37,596 nt of DNA from Acidobacteriota bacterium (GTDB taxonomy: Bacteria; Acidobacteriota; Terriglobia; Terriglobales; Acidobacteriaceae): the NCBI GenBank assembly GCA_003225005.1, contig QIAN01000281.1:1-37596 (forward strand), given 5' to 3'. Both the position numbers and the translations under genes were made by a program. This document shows, piece by piece, positions 16,966 to 24,288 of this stretch. Below the pieces are notes generated by a model, which saw only the letters and a program-made list of their open reading frames with translations, ran no database searches and was not told the origin of the DNA. Numbering within the stretch: position 1 is the stretch's first letter; each line of letters starts with the position of its first letter.

Positions 16966-17370
16966 TTATACGTCGAACGAAGGCCAGTGAAATCGACTTC
17001 CGGTATCTTTATTTTTGAAAGCATTTTTTGGGAAGTATTGGTTGGGTGTTGGTGATGCTTTACCTTGATCCGCGAAAACATCCCACAACACTACCGTTCC
17101 GACGACGACGAGAAGCAGCGGCCAGAATGATAGCAACATCCGGAGGAAGCACTGCAAGAAACCATGATGATCCAAGGCATAGACTTGCGCAGCTTGCGAG
17201 GACGCCAGGACGACGCAGGGCAGCACTCCTAGGGCGTCCCCGGCAGTATTGCCAAGGAACTGGTCTGCGGCAGTATCATGGCTCCCAGACAGAATATGAA
17301 GCCCAAGCCCGACGAGGGCCCCTCCAGCGATTGCCGTAATACTCTCAGAGGTTTTGTGCTGCCTTATCAT
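16966..17370 (-). CDS. small membrane protein, unknown function
   Basis: A 134-residue protein with hydrophobic stretches at about residues 11-28 (ITAIAGGALVGLGLHIL), 43-60 and 78-97 (MLLSFWPLLLVVVGTVVLWD), so it has two or three membrane segments. AGGAGG lies five bases before the ATG. It sits between the two DGPF genes and behind its own copy of the ECF-type promoter, which makes it a probable member of the same regulon. Its last ten codons overlap the promoter of the next DGPF gene. I do not recognise the family. Confidence 0.65.
   Translation of the reverse strand: MIRQHKTSESITAIAGGALVGLGLHILSGSHDTAADQFLGNTAGDALGVLPCVVLASSQAAQVYALDHHGFLQCFLRMLLSFWPLLLVVVGTVVLWDVFADQGKASPTPNQYFPKNAFKNKDTGSRFHWPSFDV
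16970..16998 (-). promoter_or_regulatory. ECF-type promoter copy 1 (for DGPF copy 1)
   Basis: On the minus strand, -35 AGTCGA (complement of 16993-16998), exactly 17 bp, then CGACGT (complement of 16970-16975). The spacer ends in CGTT, as in the other two copies. It lies inside the 3' end of the upstream membrane protein gene. Confidence 0.65.
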
Positions 17371-17407
17371 ATCCGCCTCCTGGACGCTCTTTCCTGCCTC
17401 TACTTAC

Positions 17408-17436
17408 ACGTCGAACGAGGCGCAGGAAGATCGACA
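17408..17436 (-). promoter_or_regulatory. ECF-type promoter copy 2 (for the membrane protein gene)
   Basis: On the minus strand, TGTCGA (complement of 17431-17436), 17 bp ending CGTT, then CGACGT (complement of 17408-17413). It is about 40 bp before the ATG at 17370. Confidence 0.7.
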
Positions 17437-17573
17437 GGTGCAGGATTTTTTGGGAAGCATTTTTTTGGGGTTGGCATCGGGACGCTCTGGGCCGGAATAT
17501 GGTCTCCGCTCCGTTTTTTGCGTTGCACAAAAGACGGGCGAAAGCGACATCGCATATTGAGTTCTTAAACCTA

Positions 17574-17604
17574 CCCAGTCGTTCCAAAAAGCAGAACGAC
17601 TGGG
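17574..17604 (-). terminator. terminator-like hairpin after DGPF copy 2
   Basis: A perfect 11-bp inverted repeat, CCCAGTCGTTC (17574-17584) and GAACGACTGGG (17594-17604), with a nine-base loop, lies 17 bp after the DGPF stop codon. A strong T-run is missing, so it could instead protect the 3' end of the transcript. Confidence 0.55.
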
Positions 17605-17621
17605 ATGGGTGAGCTCGGCGC

Positions 17622-18050
17622 TTACTTCTTCTTCGCGGCCACCTGGGCGCGCAGGCGCTCGTCTTTCTCTTTGAGCTCGGGAGTGAATTCGGCGCCGAAG
17701 TCCTCGGACTCGAATACCTGACGAATCTCGATCTCGGATTCCGCTTCATGGGGATTGGGGCAGCGCTTTACCCATTCGATAGCCTCTTCCAGAGACCGCA
17801 CCTGCCACAGCCAGAATCCAGCGATAAGTTCCTTGGTCTCGGTGAAGGGCCCGTCGACGACGGTACGCTTGGCTCCGGAAAACTTGACACGTTTGCCCCT
17901 CGAGGTCGGATGTAGCCCCTCGCCGGCCAGTAGCACGCCGGCTTTCACCAGCTCTTCGTTGAACTTTCCCATCTCCGCAAGAAGCCTCTGGTTTGGCATT
18001 ACGCCTGCTTCCGACTCCTTGCTGGCTTTGACTATCACCATGAATCGCAT
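17622..18050 (-). CDS. YCII/DGPF-domain protein (copy 2)
   Basis: A 142-residue relative of the DGPF protein 730 bp downstream, with MRFMVIVKASKES at the start, LHPTSRGKRVKFSG, then VDGPFTETKELIAGFWLWQV (DGPF at about residues 66-69) and a Lys-rich tail. An AAGGAG ribosome-binding site precedes the ATG and an ECF-type promoter lies about 75 bp upstream. Its duplicate in the same cluster suggests a heteromeric pair or duplication within one regulon. Function unknown. Confidence 0.88.
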   Translation of the reverse strand: MRFMVIVKASKESEAGVMPNQRLLAEMGKFNEELVKAGVLLAGEGLHPTSRGKRVKFSGAKRTVVDGPFTETKELIAGFWLWQVRSLEEAIEWVKRCPNPHEAESEIEIRQVFESEDFGAEFTPELKEKDERLRAQVAAKKK

Positions 18051-18126
18051 CGTTATGTCTCCTTTTGATTTCGGGTGGAGCTGGATCGCCGGTGGTCTAG
18101 GCCGGCCGATCCTTCTCTCTACTCTA

Positions 18127-18155
18127 ACGTCGAACGAGCAGTAGCGAAATCGACA
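18127..18155 (-). promoter_or_regulatory. ECF-type promoter copy 3 (for DGPF copy 2)
   Basis: On the minus strand, TGTCGA (complement of 18150-18155), 17 bp ending CGTT, then CGACGT (complement of 18127-18132). It is identical in layout to copy 2. Confidence 0.7.
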
Positions 18156-18656
18156 GGTTCAGAAATTTTTTTGGAAGTGTCTGATCAGGGACTTGGGGTG
18201 ATTGGGGTTTGCAACCGCTTTAGAATCAGGCGAAGAGAGTGGGATTCGATGGAACTGCCCGGCTTTGCGCGAGCGTGCCGGAGGAGTTCAGCAAGACGCT
18301 TCGGTGGCTGCGAAAATGATTTCGGAAATAAGTAGCTTAAATCGTGCTGCCGCTTTGGCGACGATTCACTCTCGAGTTTCTTTGGCTTTTGACACTTGTT
18401 TCTTTCTATTATTGGTGGACTGCGACACTGTATGGCTCCGTTCGGCGTCGGCCCCCGCACAAGAACTCGACCAACGGCCTGCACACACAAGGCAGCCTGA
18501 CTGCCCAAATAGGTCGCACAGGCGCCTCTAAAGAATTTAATATTTTCTTCAGGTTTCTTGGTTATGGTGGGTACGCGTTCTCTATCCGCCTAAACCTAGC
18601 GGATCGTTACGCCTGATGCTGAGGCGGGAAGATTTCGAATCAAGGTGTCGTTGGCG
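18156..18656. other. gene-free stretch upstream of the two-component system
   Basis: About 500 bp with no reading frame that resembles a protein. Several overlapping short frames exist on both strands without ribosome-binding sites or family motifs. The sequence TTCAGGTTTCTTGG at 18548-18561 resembles the first half of the tandem repeat upstream of the beta-propeller gene and may be a regulator-binding site. Confidence 0.4.
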
Positions 18657-19337
18657 ATGAAGCTTTTGATCGTGGAAGACGAAACCCACATGGCCGACCT
18701 GCTGCGCAAGGGGCTGACCGAAGAAGGGCACAATGCCATCTGCGCCTACGACGGCGCCGAGGGATTGGATCTGGCCAGGAGCTATGAGTTCGACGTCATT
18801 ATTCTTGACGTCATGATGCCTAAGCTCAACGGCTATGACGTGGCCAAGCGACTGCGTGCGCAGAAAATTCGGACTCCGATCCTCATGCTGACCGCCAAGG
18901 ACACAGTTCCCGACATTGTTCGTGGGCTTGATTTGGGCGTGGACGACTACATGACCAAGCCGTTCTCCTTTGATGAGCTCCTGGCACGTTTGCGTTCAGT
19001 GAGGCGGCGCATTTCCGCGGCCGGGGAGGGCGAGCTGCGCGTGGGCGATCTGGTCCTTGATCCGGCGGGCCGCAACGTGGTGCGCGGCGAGGTGCGCATA
19101 TCCCTGACGCGGACCGAATATAACCTATTGGAACGCATGATGTTTCGCGTCGGCAAAGTCGTTTCGCGCAGATCCTTGATCGAATCGGTATGGGGTTTCG
19201 ATCGCGAGATCGAGGAGAACACTCTGGACGCGTTCATGCACCTGTTGCGCAACAAGATTGATACTCCGGGCAAACCAAAGCTCATTCACACGGTTCGTGG
19301 GGTGGGATACCTGATCCGCGAGGATGGCCAGGCATGA
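18657..19337 (+). CDS. OmpR/PhoB-family response regulator
   Basis: A 226-residue regulator. The receiver domain (residues 1-120) has the acidic pair VEDE, the phospho-acceptor D51 in VIILDVMMPK, T in LTAKD and K in MTKPFSF. A winged-helix DNA-binding domain follows (about 130-223, with SLTRTEYNLLERMM and IHTVRGVGYLIRE). The ATG at 18657 is the family-like start (MKLLIVEDE); a GTG at 18645 would add four residues. The gene overlaps the sensor kinase gene by four bases (ATGA). The sequence most resembles CusR/QseB-type regulators of envelope or metal responses, but the signal is unknown. Confidence 0.93.
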   Translation: MKLLIVEDETHMADLLRKGLTEEGHNAICAYDGAEGLDLARSYEFDVIILDVMMPKLNGYDVAKRLRAQKIRTPILMLTAKDTVPDIVRGLDLGVDDYMTKPFSFDELLARLRSVRRRISAAGEGELRVGDLVLDPAGRNVVRGEVRISLTRTEYNLLERMMFRVGKVVSRRSLIESVWGFDREIEENTLDAFMHLLRNKIDTPGKPKLIHTVRGVGYLIREDGQA

Positions 19338-20782
19338 GAAAACTGTCGATCGGAATGCGCCTCACTCTTTGGTACCTCGCGATTTTCGCCCTGGCGCAAC
19401 TCGTCTTCGGCGCGGGAATGTGGTTGGTCCTGCGCCATCATCTCTATGACCTCGTGGACGACAACCTCGAGCGTGAAGTGGATGATTTAAACAATTTATT
19501 GCATGCGCAAAAGACAAATAAGACTCTTGCAGGCTTGAGGCACGAACTCACGGAGGAGTATGCCCTGGAACACTCGGGCGATTATCTTCAAGTCTATTTG
19601 GCTGATGGGGAAATGATTTATCAGTCCCCTTTCTTGCAGGCTTATCCTCTTCATCGCTGGAAACCGGGCACGGTCACCCCTGCTGTGGTCAAGCCTGGTC
19701 ACCGTAGGCGACCCTCCTACGAAGACCTCCGGCTTGGAGGAAAACCCTTGCGCTTCGCCACCCAAGATATAGATATAGAGGGAACCGTGTATATCGTGCA
19801 GACCGGGTTGATCACCCACGACGTGCTGAAGACACTTTCCCGGTTCCGTCTTTATCTGCTCATGTTCGCTCCAATGCTGCTGCTCGTGGCCGCAGGCGGT
19901 GGATACTGGCTGAGCCGAAGAGCGTTGTCTCCAGTGGATGCGCTGGTGCGCACCGCACGATCCATCACTGGAACTACGCTCAGCAGCCGGCTTGAAAAGC
20001 TAAACACTGGGGATGAACTGCAGCGCCTGTCGGACACATTGAATGAAATGCTGGACCGCATTGAGCTTGCCTTTCGGCGGGTGACACAATTCACTGCCGA
20101 TGCTTCCCACGAGCTGCGGACTCCCATCTCGCTTGTCCGCACCGAGGCGGAGTTGGCCCTGAGAAGATCGCGCGGCGAGTCCGAATATAAAGAGGCGTTA
20201 CAACACATTCTGCTGGAGGCGGAAAGGACCACTTCATTGATTGAGGAGCTCCTGGCTCTCGCCCGCGCCGACGCGGGGCGCGAGACCCTCAACCTGCATC
20301 CAGTAGACGTTCGGGAGATTTTACGAGAAGTCGTAGAAGGCTGGCGGCGGGTTGCCAAAATTAGCAATCTGCAGTTTAGCGACAGCATCGAGGCTCGGGA
20401 GTCGTTGGTCTTGGCTGACGAAGCGGCGTTGCGGCGAGCCATCGACATCCTGCTGGACAATGCTTTCAAGTACACTCCTTCGCCCGGGACCGTGCACCTC
20501 TCTCTCGAACAGCAAAATGATAAAGTCGTGATCACGGTTCGAGACACTGGAGTCGGCATCGCAGCGGAAGAACAAGGCAAAGTCTTCGAGCGTTTCTATC
20601 GCGTCGATAAGGCACGCAGCCGGGACATGGGAGGCGCAGGTCTGGGACTCTCCATAGCCCAATGGATTGTTCAGCAACACGCTGGCAAAATTGAGGTGGA
20701 GAGCAGTTTGAGCAAGGGCTCGATCTTTCGCGTGGAGTTGCCTCTCACCACCGTCGCGCTGCAAAACCCGCTGCCGGCTTGA
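19334..20782 (+). CDS. sensor histidine kinase
   Basis: A 482-residue membrane kinase. Transmembrane helices lie at about residues 11-33 and 172-193, with a periplasmic sensor region between them, followed by a HAMP domain (about 194-246). The HisKA domain carries H259 in TADASHELRTP. The ATPase domain has the N box (DILLDNAFKYTP), the G1 box (VRDTGVGIA), the F box (VFERFYR) and the G2 box (GAGLGLSIAQWIV). It is coupled to the upstream regulator gene by an ATGA overlap. Its stop codon lies directly against the remnant of a TonB receptor gene. Confidence 0.93.
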   Translation: MRKLSIGMRLTLWYLAIFALAQLVFGAGMWLVLRHHLYDLVDDNLEREVDDLNNLLHAQKTNKTLAGLRHELTEEYALEHSGDYLQVYLADGEMIYQSPFLQAYPLHRWKPGTVTPAVVKPGHRRRPSYEDLRLGGKPLRFATQDIDIEGTVYIVQTGLITHDVLKTLSRFRLYLLMFAPMLLLVAAGGGYWLSRRALSPVDALVRTARSITGTTLSSRLEKLNTGDELQRLSDTLNEMLDRIELAFRRVTQFTADASHELRTPISLVRTEAELALRRSRGESEYKEALQHILLEAERTTSLIEELLALARADAGRETLNLHPVDVREILREVVEGWRRVAKISNLQFSDSIEARESLVLADEAALRRAIDILLDNAFKYTPSPGTVHLSLEQQNDKVVITVRDTGVGIAAEEQGKVFERFYRVDKARSRDMGGAGLGLSIAQWIVQQHAGKIEVESSLSKGSIFRVELPLTTVALQNPLPA

Positions 20783-21147
20783 CGTTTCGCGTTCGAATCG
20801 CGAACGGCCTGATTCGAGCGCTCAACTCCTGGCTGATCGACTTGGCGCTAATGAAGACCACCAAAATCACCGAGCGGGTTGACATGGAGTTCGGCGTGCA
20901 ATTTTTCAATATTTTCAATCACGTCCAACTTGGCGATCCCGGCACTGATAACCTGGCCCTCAACTATACGAATGTGCCGGACAGTGCTGGGAACCCGACT
21001 AACCAGTACATTGTCTCGCCGGTCGGAAATCTCGGTCAGATCACCAGCACCAACAATTTCAACAACCAAAACGACAACGCCGCCTCGCCGAACACGGGCA
21101 CGGGTTTGCCCAGGCAGATTCAATTCATGCTTCGCGTGAAGTTTTAG
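20782..21147 (+). pseudogene. C-terminal remnant of an Oar-like TonB-dependent receptor
   Basis: About 110 codons encode only the last beta strands of a large acidobacterial TonB-dependent receptor: SWLIDLALMKTTKITER, MEFGVQFFNIFNHVQLG, then VGNLGQITSTNN and the terminal RQIQFMLRVKF, which ends in Phe as outer-membrane barrels do. Complete relatives are about 1,000 residues or more with plug and carboxypeptidase-regulatory domains, none of which are present. The remnant starts right at the kinase stop codon, so a deletion probably fused the two. Confidence 0.75.
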
Positions 21148-21189
21148 TCTGAGGGGTCGCAGGCGCAAGAAAGGGAATATTCGGGGGAG

Positions 21190-21207
21190 TTCAGGTTCCT
21201 TTCAGGT
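21190..21207 (+). promoter_or_regulatory. tandem TTCAGGT repeat, possible response-regulator site
   Basis: TTCAGGT occurs at 21190-21196 and again at 21201-21207, exactly 11 bp apart, 70 bp before the beta-propeller gene. OmpR/PhoB-family dimers bind direct repeats with an 11-bp period. A similar TTCAGGTTTCTT sequence precedes the regulator gene at 18548. Confidence 0.5.
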
Positions 21208-21277
21208 GGACGGCATAGAGTTCGTTCTGGCGGAACTCGGTCGGAACGAGCGTTCCATCGAAGGGAATCGAGGAATC

Positions 21278-22270
21278 ATGAGAAACGGATCATTCAAATT
21301 ACGAACGTGGCTCCGGGTCGTGAGCATTGCGCTATTCTGTTCTGCTCTGCCCGCCATTGCCACCCCACCTTCGGATAGCTACAGCGTCGTTAAGAAAATT
21401 CCCATCCCCGGCCAGGGCGGTTGGGACTATCTTAGCGTGGATGAAGCCGCACGCCGCCTCTACGTTTCTCACGGAACGCAAGTGGAAGTGCTGGACGTGG
21501 ATTCAGGATCCATCATCGGCAGCATTCCGAAAACTCTGGGCGTGCACGGAATTGCCATCGCCGCCGAGCTCGGACGCGGGTTCGTCAGCAATGGCAAGAC
21601 TTCGACGGTCACAATTTTTGATCTGAAGACACTGAAGCCCATCGCCGAGGTTTCTACGGGCCAGAAGCCCGATGCCATCATTTTCGATCCCGCGACCTCG
21701 CGGGTCTTCGCCTTCAACGGTGGCAGCAACAGCGCAACCGCCATCGACGCGGCCTCTGGCAAAGTCGCGGGCACGGTCAATCTCGGTGGCGGACCAGAGT
21801 TTGCCGCCGCGGACGGCAACGGCTTCGTTTATGACAATCTGGAAGATGAGAGCCTGGTCCTCAAGATCGATTCTCGCAAGCTCACCGTCGAGCAACGCTG
21901 GCCGACCGCCCCTTGCGCTTCCCCGAGCAGCATGGCGATAGACCGCGCCAACCGCCGCCTGTTCCTTGGGTGCCGTAGCAAAGTGATGGCCGTCATGAAT
22001 GCTGATACCGGAAAAGTCATCACGACGCTACCGATTGGCGATCATGTGGACGCGACCGCCTTCGATGCGGAGACCAAGCTAATCTTCAATTCCAACGGGG
22101 AAGGAACCATCACCGTGATTCGCCAGGATAGCCCCGACAAATACTCCGTGGTCGAAACTGTGAAGACCTTCCCCCGGGCCAAGACCATGGCTCTGGATCA
22201 GAAAACCCATCGGCTTTTCTTGTCCACGGCAGAATCGGACCAGTTCGAAGTGCTAGTCGTAAGGAAATAG
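21278..22270 (+). CDS. exported YncE-like beta-propeller protein
   Basis: A 330-residue protein with a signal peptide (residues 1-29, ending PAIA), then seven-blade-propeller repeats of the YVTN/YncE type. Examples are GGWDYLSVDEAARRLYVSHG, GRGFVSNGKTSTVTIFDLK, PATSRVFAFNGGSNSATAID and LFLSTAESD. Such proteins are periplasmic or surface scaffolds with few known substrates. The ATG at 21278 is preferred because a GAGGAA sequence precedes it and because it opens a normal signal peptide. It is followed 30 bp later by a lipoprotein phosphoesterase, probably in the same transcript. Confidence 0.85.
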   Translation: MRNGSFKLRTWLRVVSIALFCSALPAIATPPSDSYSVVKKIPIPGQGGWDYLSVDEAARRLYVSHGTQVEVLDVDSGSIIGSIPKTLGVHGIAIAAELGRGFVSNGKTSTVTIFDLKTLKPIAEVSTGQKPDAIIFDPATSRVFAFNGGSNSATAIDAASGKVAGTVNLGGGPEFAAADGNGFVYDNLEDESLVLKIDSRKLTVEQRWPTAPCASPSSMAIDRANRRLFLGCRSKVMAVMNADTGKVITTLPIGDHVDATAFDAETKLIFNSNGEGTITVIRQDSPDKYSVVETVKTFPRAKTMALDQKTHRLFLSTAESDQFEVLVVRK

Positions 22271-22300
22271 TCAGCACCTGAGAGGCGGTAAACCTCGAGC

Positions 22301-23311
22301 ATGCTTTCACAACGCTGTTCTTTCGCGCGCGCCTCGTTGCTCCTATGCTTAACGACCGTGCTATTTAATTTGACTGGTTGCACGAAAAAGCCAAGCGAGC
22401 CAAAGCCGGTCGATCTGAAACTGAACGTGAGTGTCCCGTTTCGCTTTGTGGCCTACGGCGACACTCGCTTTCATGACCCAAATGATACCGAAGCAGCGAA
22501 TCCGGCGGTCCGCCTAGCTCTGGTGAAAGCCATCGCCGCGGCCAATCCCGCCTTTGTGTGTTTCACCGGCGACATCGTCTACAACGGCTTTGACGTAAAC
22601 GATTGGAAAACCTGGGACAGCGAGACCAGCATTTGGCGCGATAAGAAGATCCCGATTTATCCTGCGCTAGGCAATCACGATCTGCACGGGGGCGAAAAGA
22701 TTGCCCTGGGTAACTATTTCCAGCGCTTTCCCGCACTCAACAACAGCCGCTACTACTCTGTAAGGGCCGCGAACACGCTAACGCTTGTGCTCGACAGTGC
22801 ACTCGCCGAAACCGAGGGCCCACAAGGCCAGTGGTTGGCTAGCAAACTGGACAAGATCCCATCGGATGTCGACTTCGTCTTCCTGATATTTCACCATCCG
22901 CCCTACACCAGTTCCTCTGACGAGAAAAAATTTGGCGGCGGGCACTCCGCTCGATCGCCGGAGCAACAATTGGCGAAGGTGCTTGAGGACCGGCAACCCC
23001 ACGCTCGCGTTCGTTTTGTGGTCTTCTCCGGACACGTGCACAATTACGAGCGCCACGAACACGGCGGCGTTACTTACTTCGTTTCCGGTGGCGGAGCCGC
23101 ACATGCATATCCCATCGAACGTGCCCCTGACGATCCTGTCCAAAGCAAACAAGTAAACTACCACTACCTTCTGGTCGAAGTGGATGATAAGCAGTTGAGG
23201 GTTACGATGAACCGCTTGGAATTGAACGATGGGAAGGCGGGATGGACGCAACCCGATTCAGTGAAAATTATGCTTACCGCACCGACGTCCGCCAATGCGG
23301 CCGCCCGCTAA
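22301..23311 (+). CDS. lipoprotein metallophosphoesterase (calcineurin-like)
   Basis: A 336-residue protein with a lipobox LTGC (C27), so it is probably anchored in the envelope. The calcineurin-like di-metal motifs are complete: GDTRF (residues 53-57), GDIVYNG (90-96), GNHD (124-127), FHHPPYT and GHVHNYERH. It resembles purple-acid-phosphatase-type enzymes that release phosphate from esters outside the cytoplasm. It lies directly downstream of the propeller gene and of the tandem repeat, so it may be controlled by the two-component system. Substrate unknown. Confidence 0.9.
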   Translation: MLSQRCSFARASLLLCLTTVLFNLTGCTKKPSEPKPVDLKLNVSVPFRFVAYGDTRFHDPNDTEAANPAVRLALVKAIAAANPAFVCFTGDIVYNGFDVNDWKTWDSETSIWRDKKIPIYPALGNHDLHGGEKIALGNYFQRFPALNNSRYYSVRAANTLTLVLDSALAETEGPQGQWLASKLDKIPSDVDFVFLIFHHPPYTSSSDEKKFGGGHSARSPEQQLAKVLEDRQPHARVRFVVFSGHVHNYERHEHGGVTYFVSGGGAAHAYPIERAPDDPVQSKQVNYHYLLVEVDDKQLRVTMNRLELNDGKAGWTQPDSVKIMLTAPTSANAAAR

Positions 23312-23657
23312 ATCAATCCCGTCGGCCGAAGATTGACGCTAGTGCCTATTCCTTAATAAGCGAGGCGTCGTACAAGGGTCCTGGTGCCGCAGGTTTCGGG
23401 CGCAGCAAGTCACCTGTGATGATTGCAATTCTGCCCGAAGAGGGCACCCTTCAGAGATGCGCTTAATACAGGGGATAAGTGCTGCTTCCTTTGCTTTTGG
23501 AGTGTCAAGTCAAGATCCAGCAATGGTGACGCCGCCCGTATAAAGCGCATTCCTCGCCCTCCAGTGGTACTTCACCGGAGCCTATCATCATTGGACGCTC
23601 CCCTAAACCACGAGAATGCAAGAGGGCCTCTCCGATTTCACACACATTCGACTGGGC
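23312..23657. other. gene-free convergent intergenic region
   Basis: About 345 bp between convergent genes. No coding frame with family similarity, no RNA gene and no clear hairpin terminator were seen. Confidence 0.4.
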
Positions 23658-24248
23658 TTAGGCTTCCGGTATCGCGGGGCAGCCCGGAAATTCCTTTAGG
23701 TATGTGTTGCCGATGTAGCCGAGGTATTTTATGCCGATTTCGCTCGTGAAGAATCCATCGGCCGTGAACTTGCGCAGGGTGGAGAAGAATTCTATACCCG
23801 GGCCGAGCCTGGGATATTTGTCCACGCTCTTGCGGAAAGCGATGAGATCGAGGATTTCTTTCTGTTGCCCCAGAGTGCATTGGAGATAGGTCTGCCCGTA
23901 GCGCTCGGTGCATGTAGAGTCGAGCCACATGATTCCGCCACCGAGCCGTAGTTGGAAATCTCTGCTTTCGCTGGTGAGCAGGTCAAGGAATTCGGGTGCG
24001 CCGGCTTCGAGCGCCCCGCCGCTTTCGTGGTCGGACGGGATGATCGCCTGGCACAGCGCTCGCAGCGTTTTGTACTGGTGCGCCGAAAAGAATTTTGGCG
24101 TGTACACGCCGGAGGGTGCAGCTGCTTTTTCCGCGCTCACCATGCGGTGGGCCTTGTCTGCCGCTTCGAGCGGAACGATGCGCAGGACAGATCCGGCAGC
24201 AGCGGTCATGCTAAGCGATTTCAGAAGGTCACGGCGCGAAATGTACAT
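23658..24248 (-). CDS. Tat-exported gluconate 2-dehydrogenase subunit 3-like protein
   Basis: About 196 residues from the ATG at 24248, chosen because GAGGAG precedes it and the protein then opens directly with the twin-arginine signal (SRRDLLKSL at residues 4-12). The body has the subunit-3 pattern: FFSAHQYKTLRALCQAIIPSD, SGGALEAGAPEFLDLL and the C-terminal GYIGNTYLKEFPGC. In flavoprotein sugar dehydrogenases this small subunit carries the Tat signal and takes the catalytic subunit across the membrane. It lies about 40 bp after the GMC gene on the same strand. Confidence 0.88.
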   Translation of the reverse strand: MYISRRDLLKSLSMTAAAGSVLRIVPLEAADKAHRMVSAEKAAAPSGVYTPKFFSAHQYKTLRALCQAIIPSDHESGGALEAGAPEFLDLLTSESRDFQLRLGGGIMWLDSTCTERYGQTYLQCTLGQQKEILDLIAFRKSVDKYPRLGPGIEFFSTLRKFTADGFFTSEIGIKYLGYIGNTYLKEFPGCPAIPEA

Positions 24249-24288
24249 GAATGGTGCTCCTCGGGTTTTCCCCGTCAAGTTCCCGCTT

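Noticed and set aside
18185-18616. Several overlapping reading frames of 60-109 codons on both strands
   Set aside because: No ribosome-binding sites, no family motifs, and composition typical of non-coding frames.
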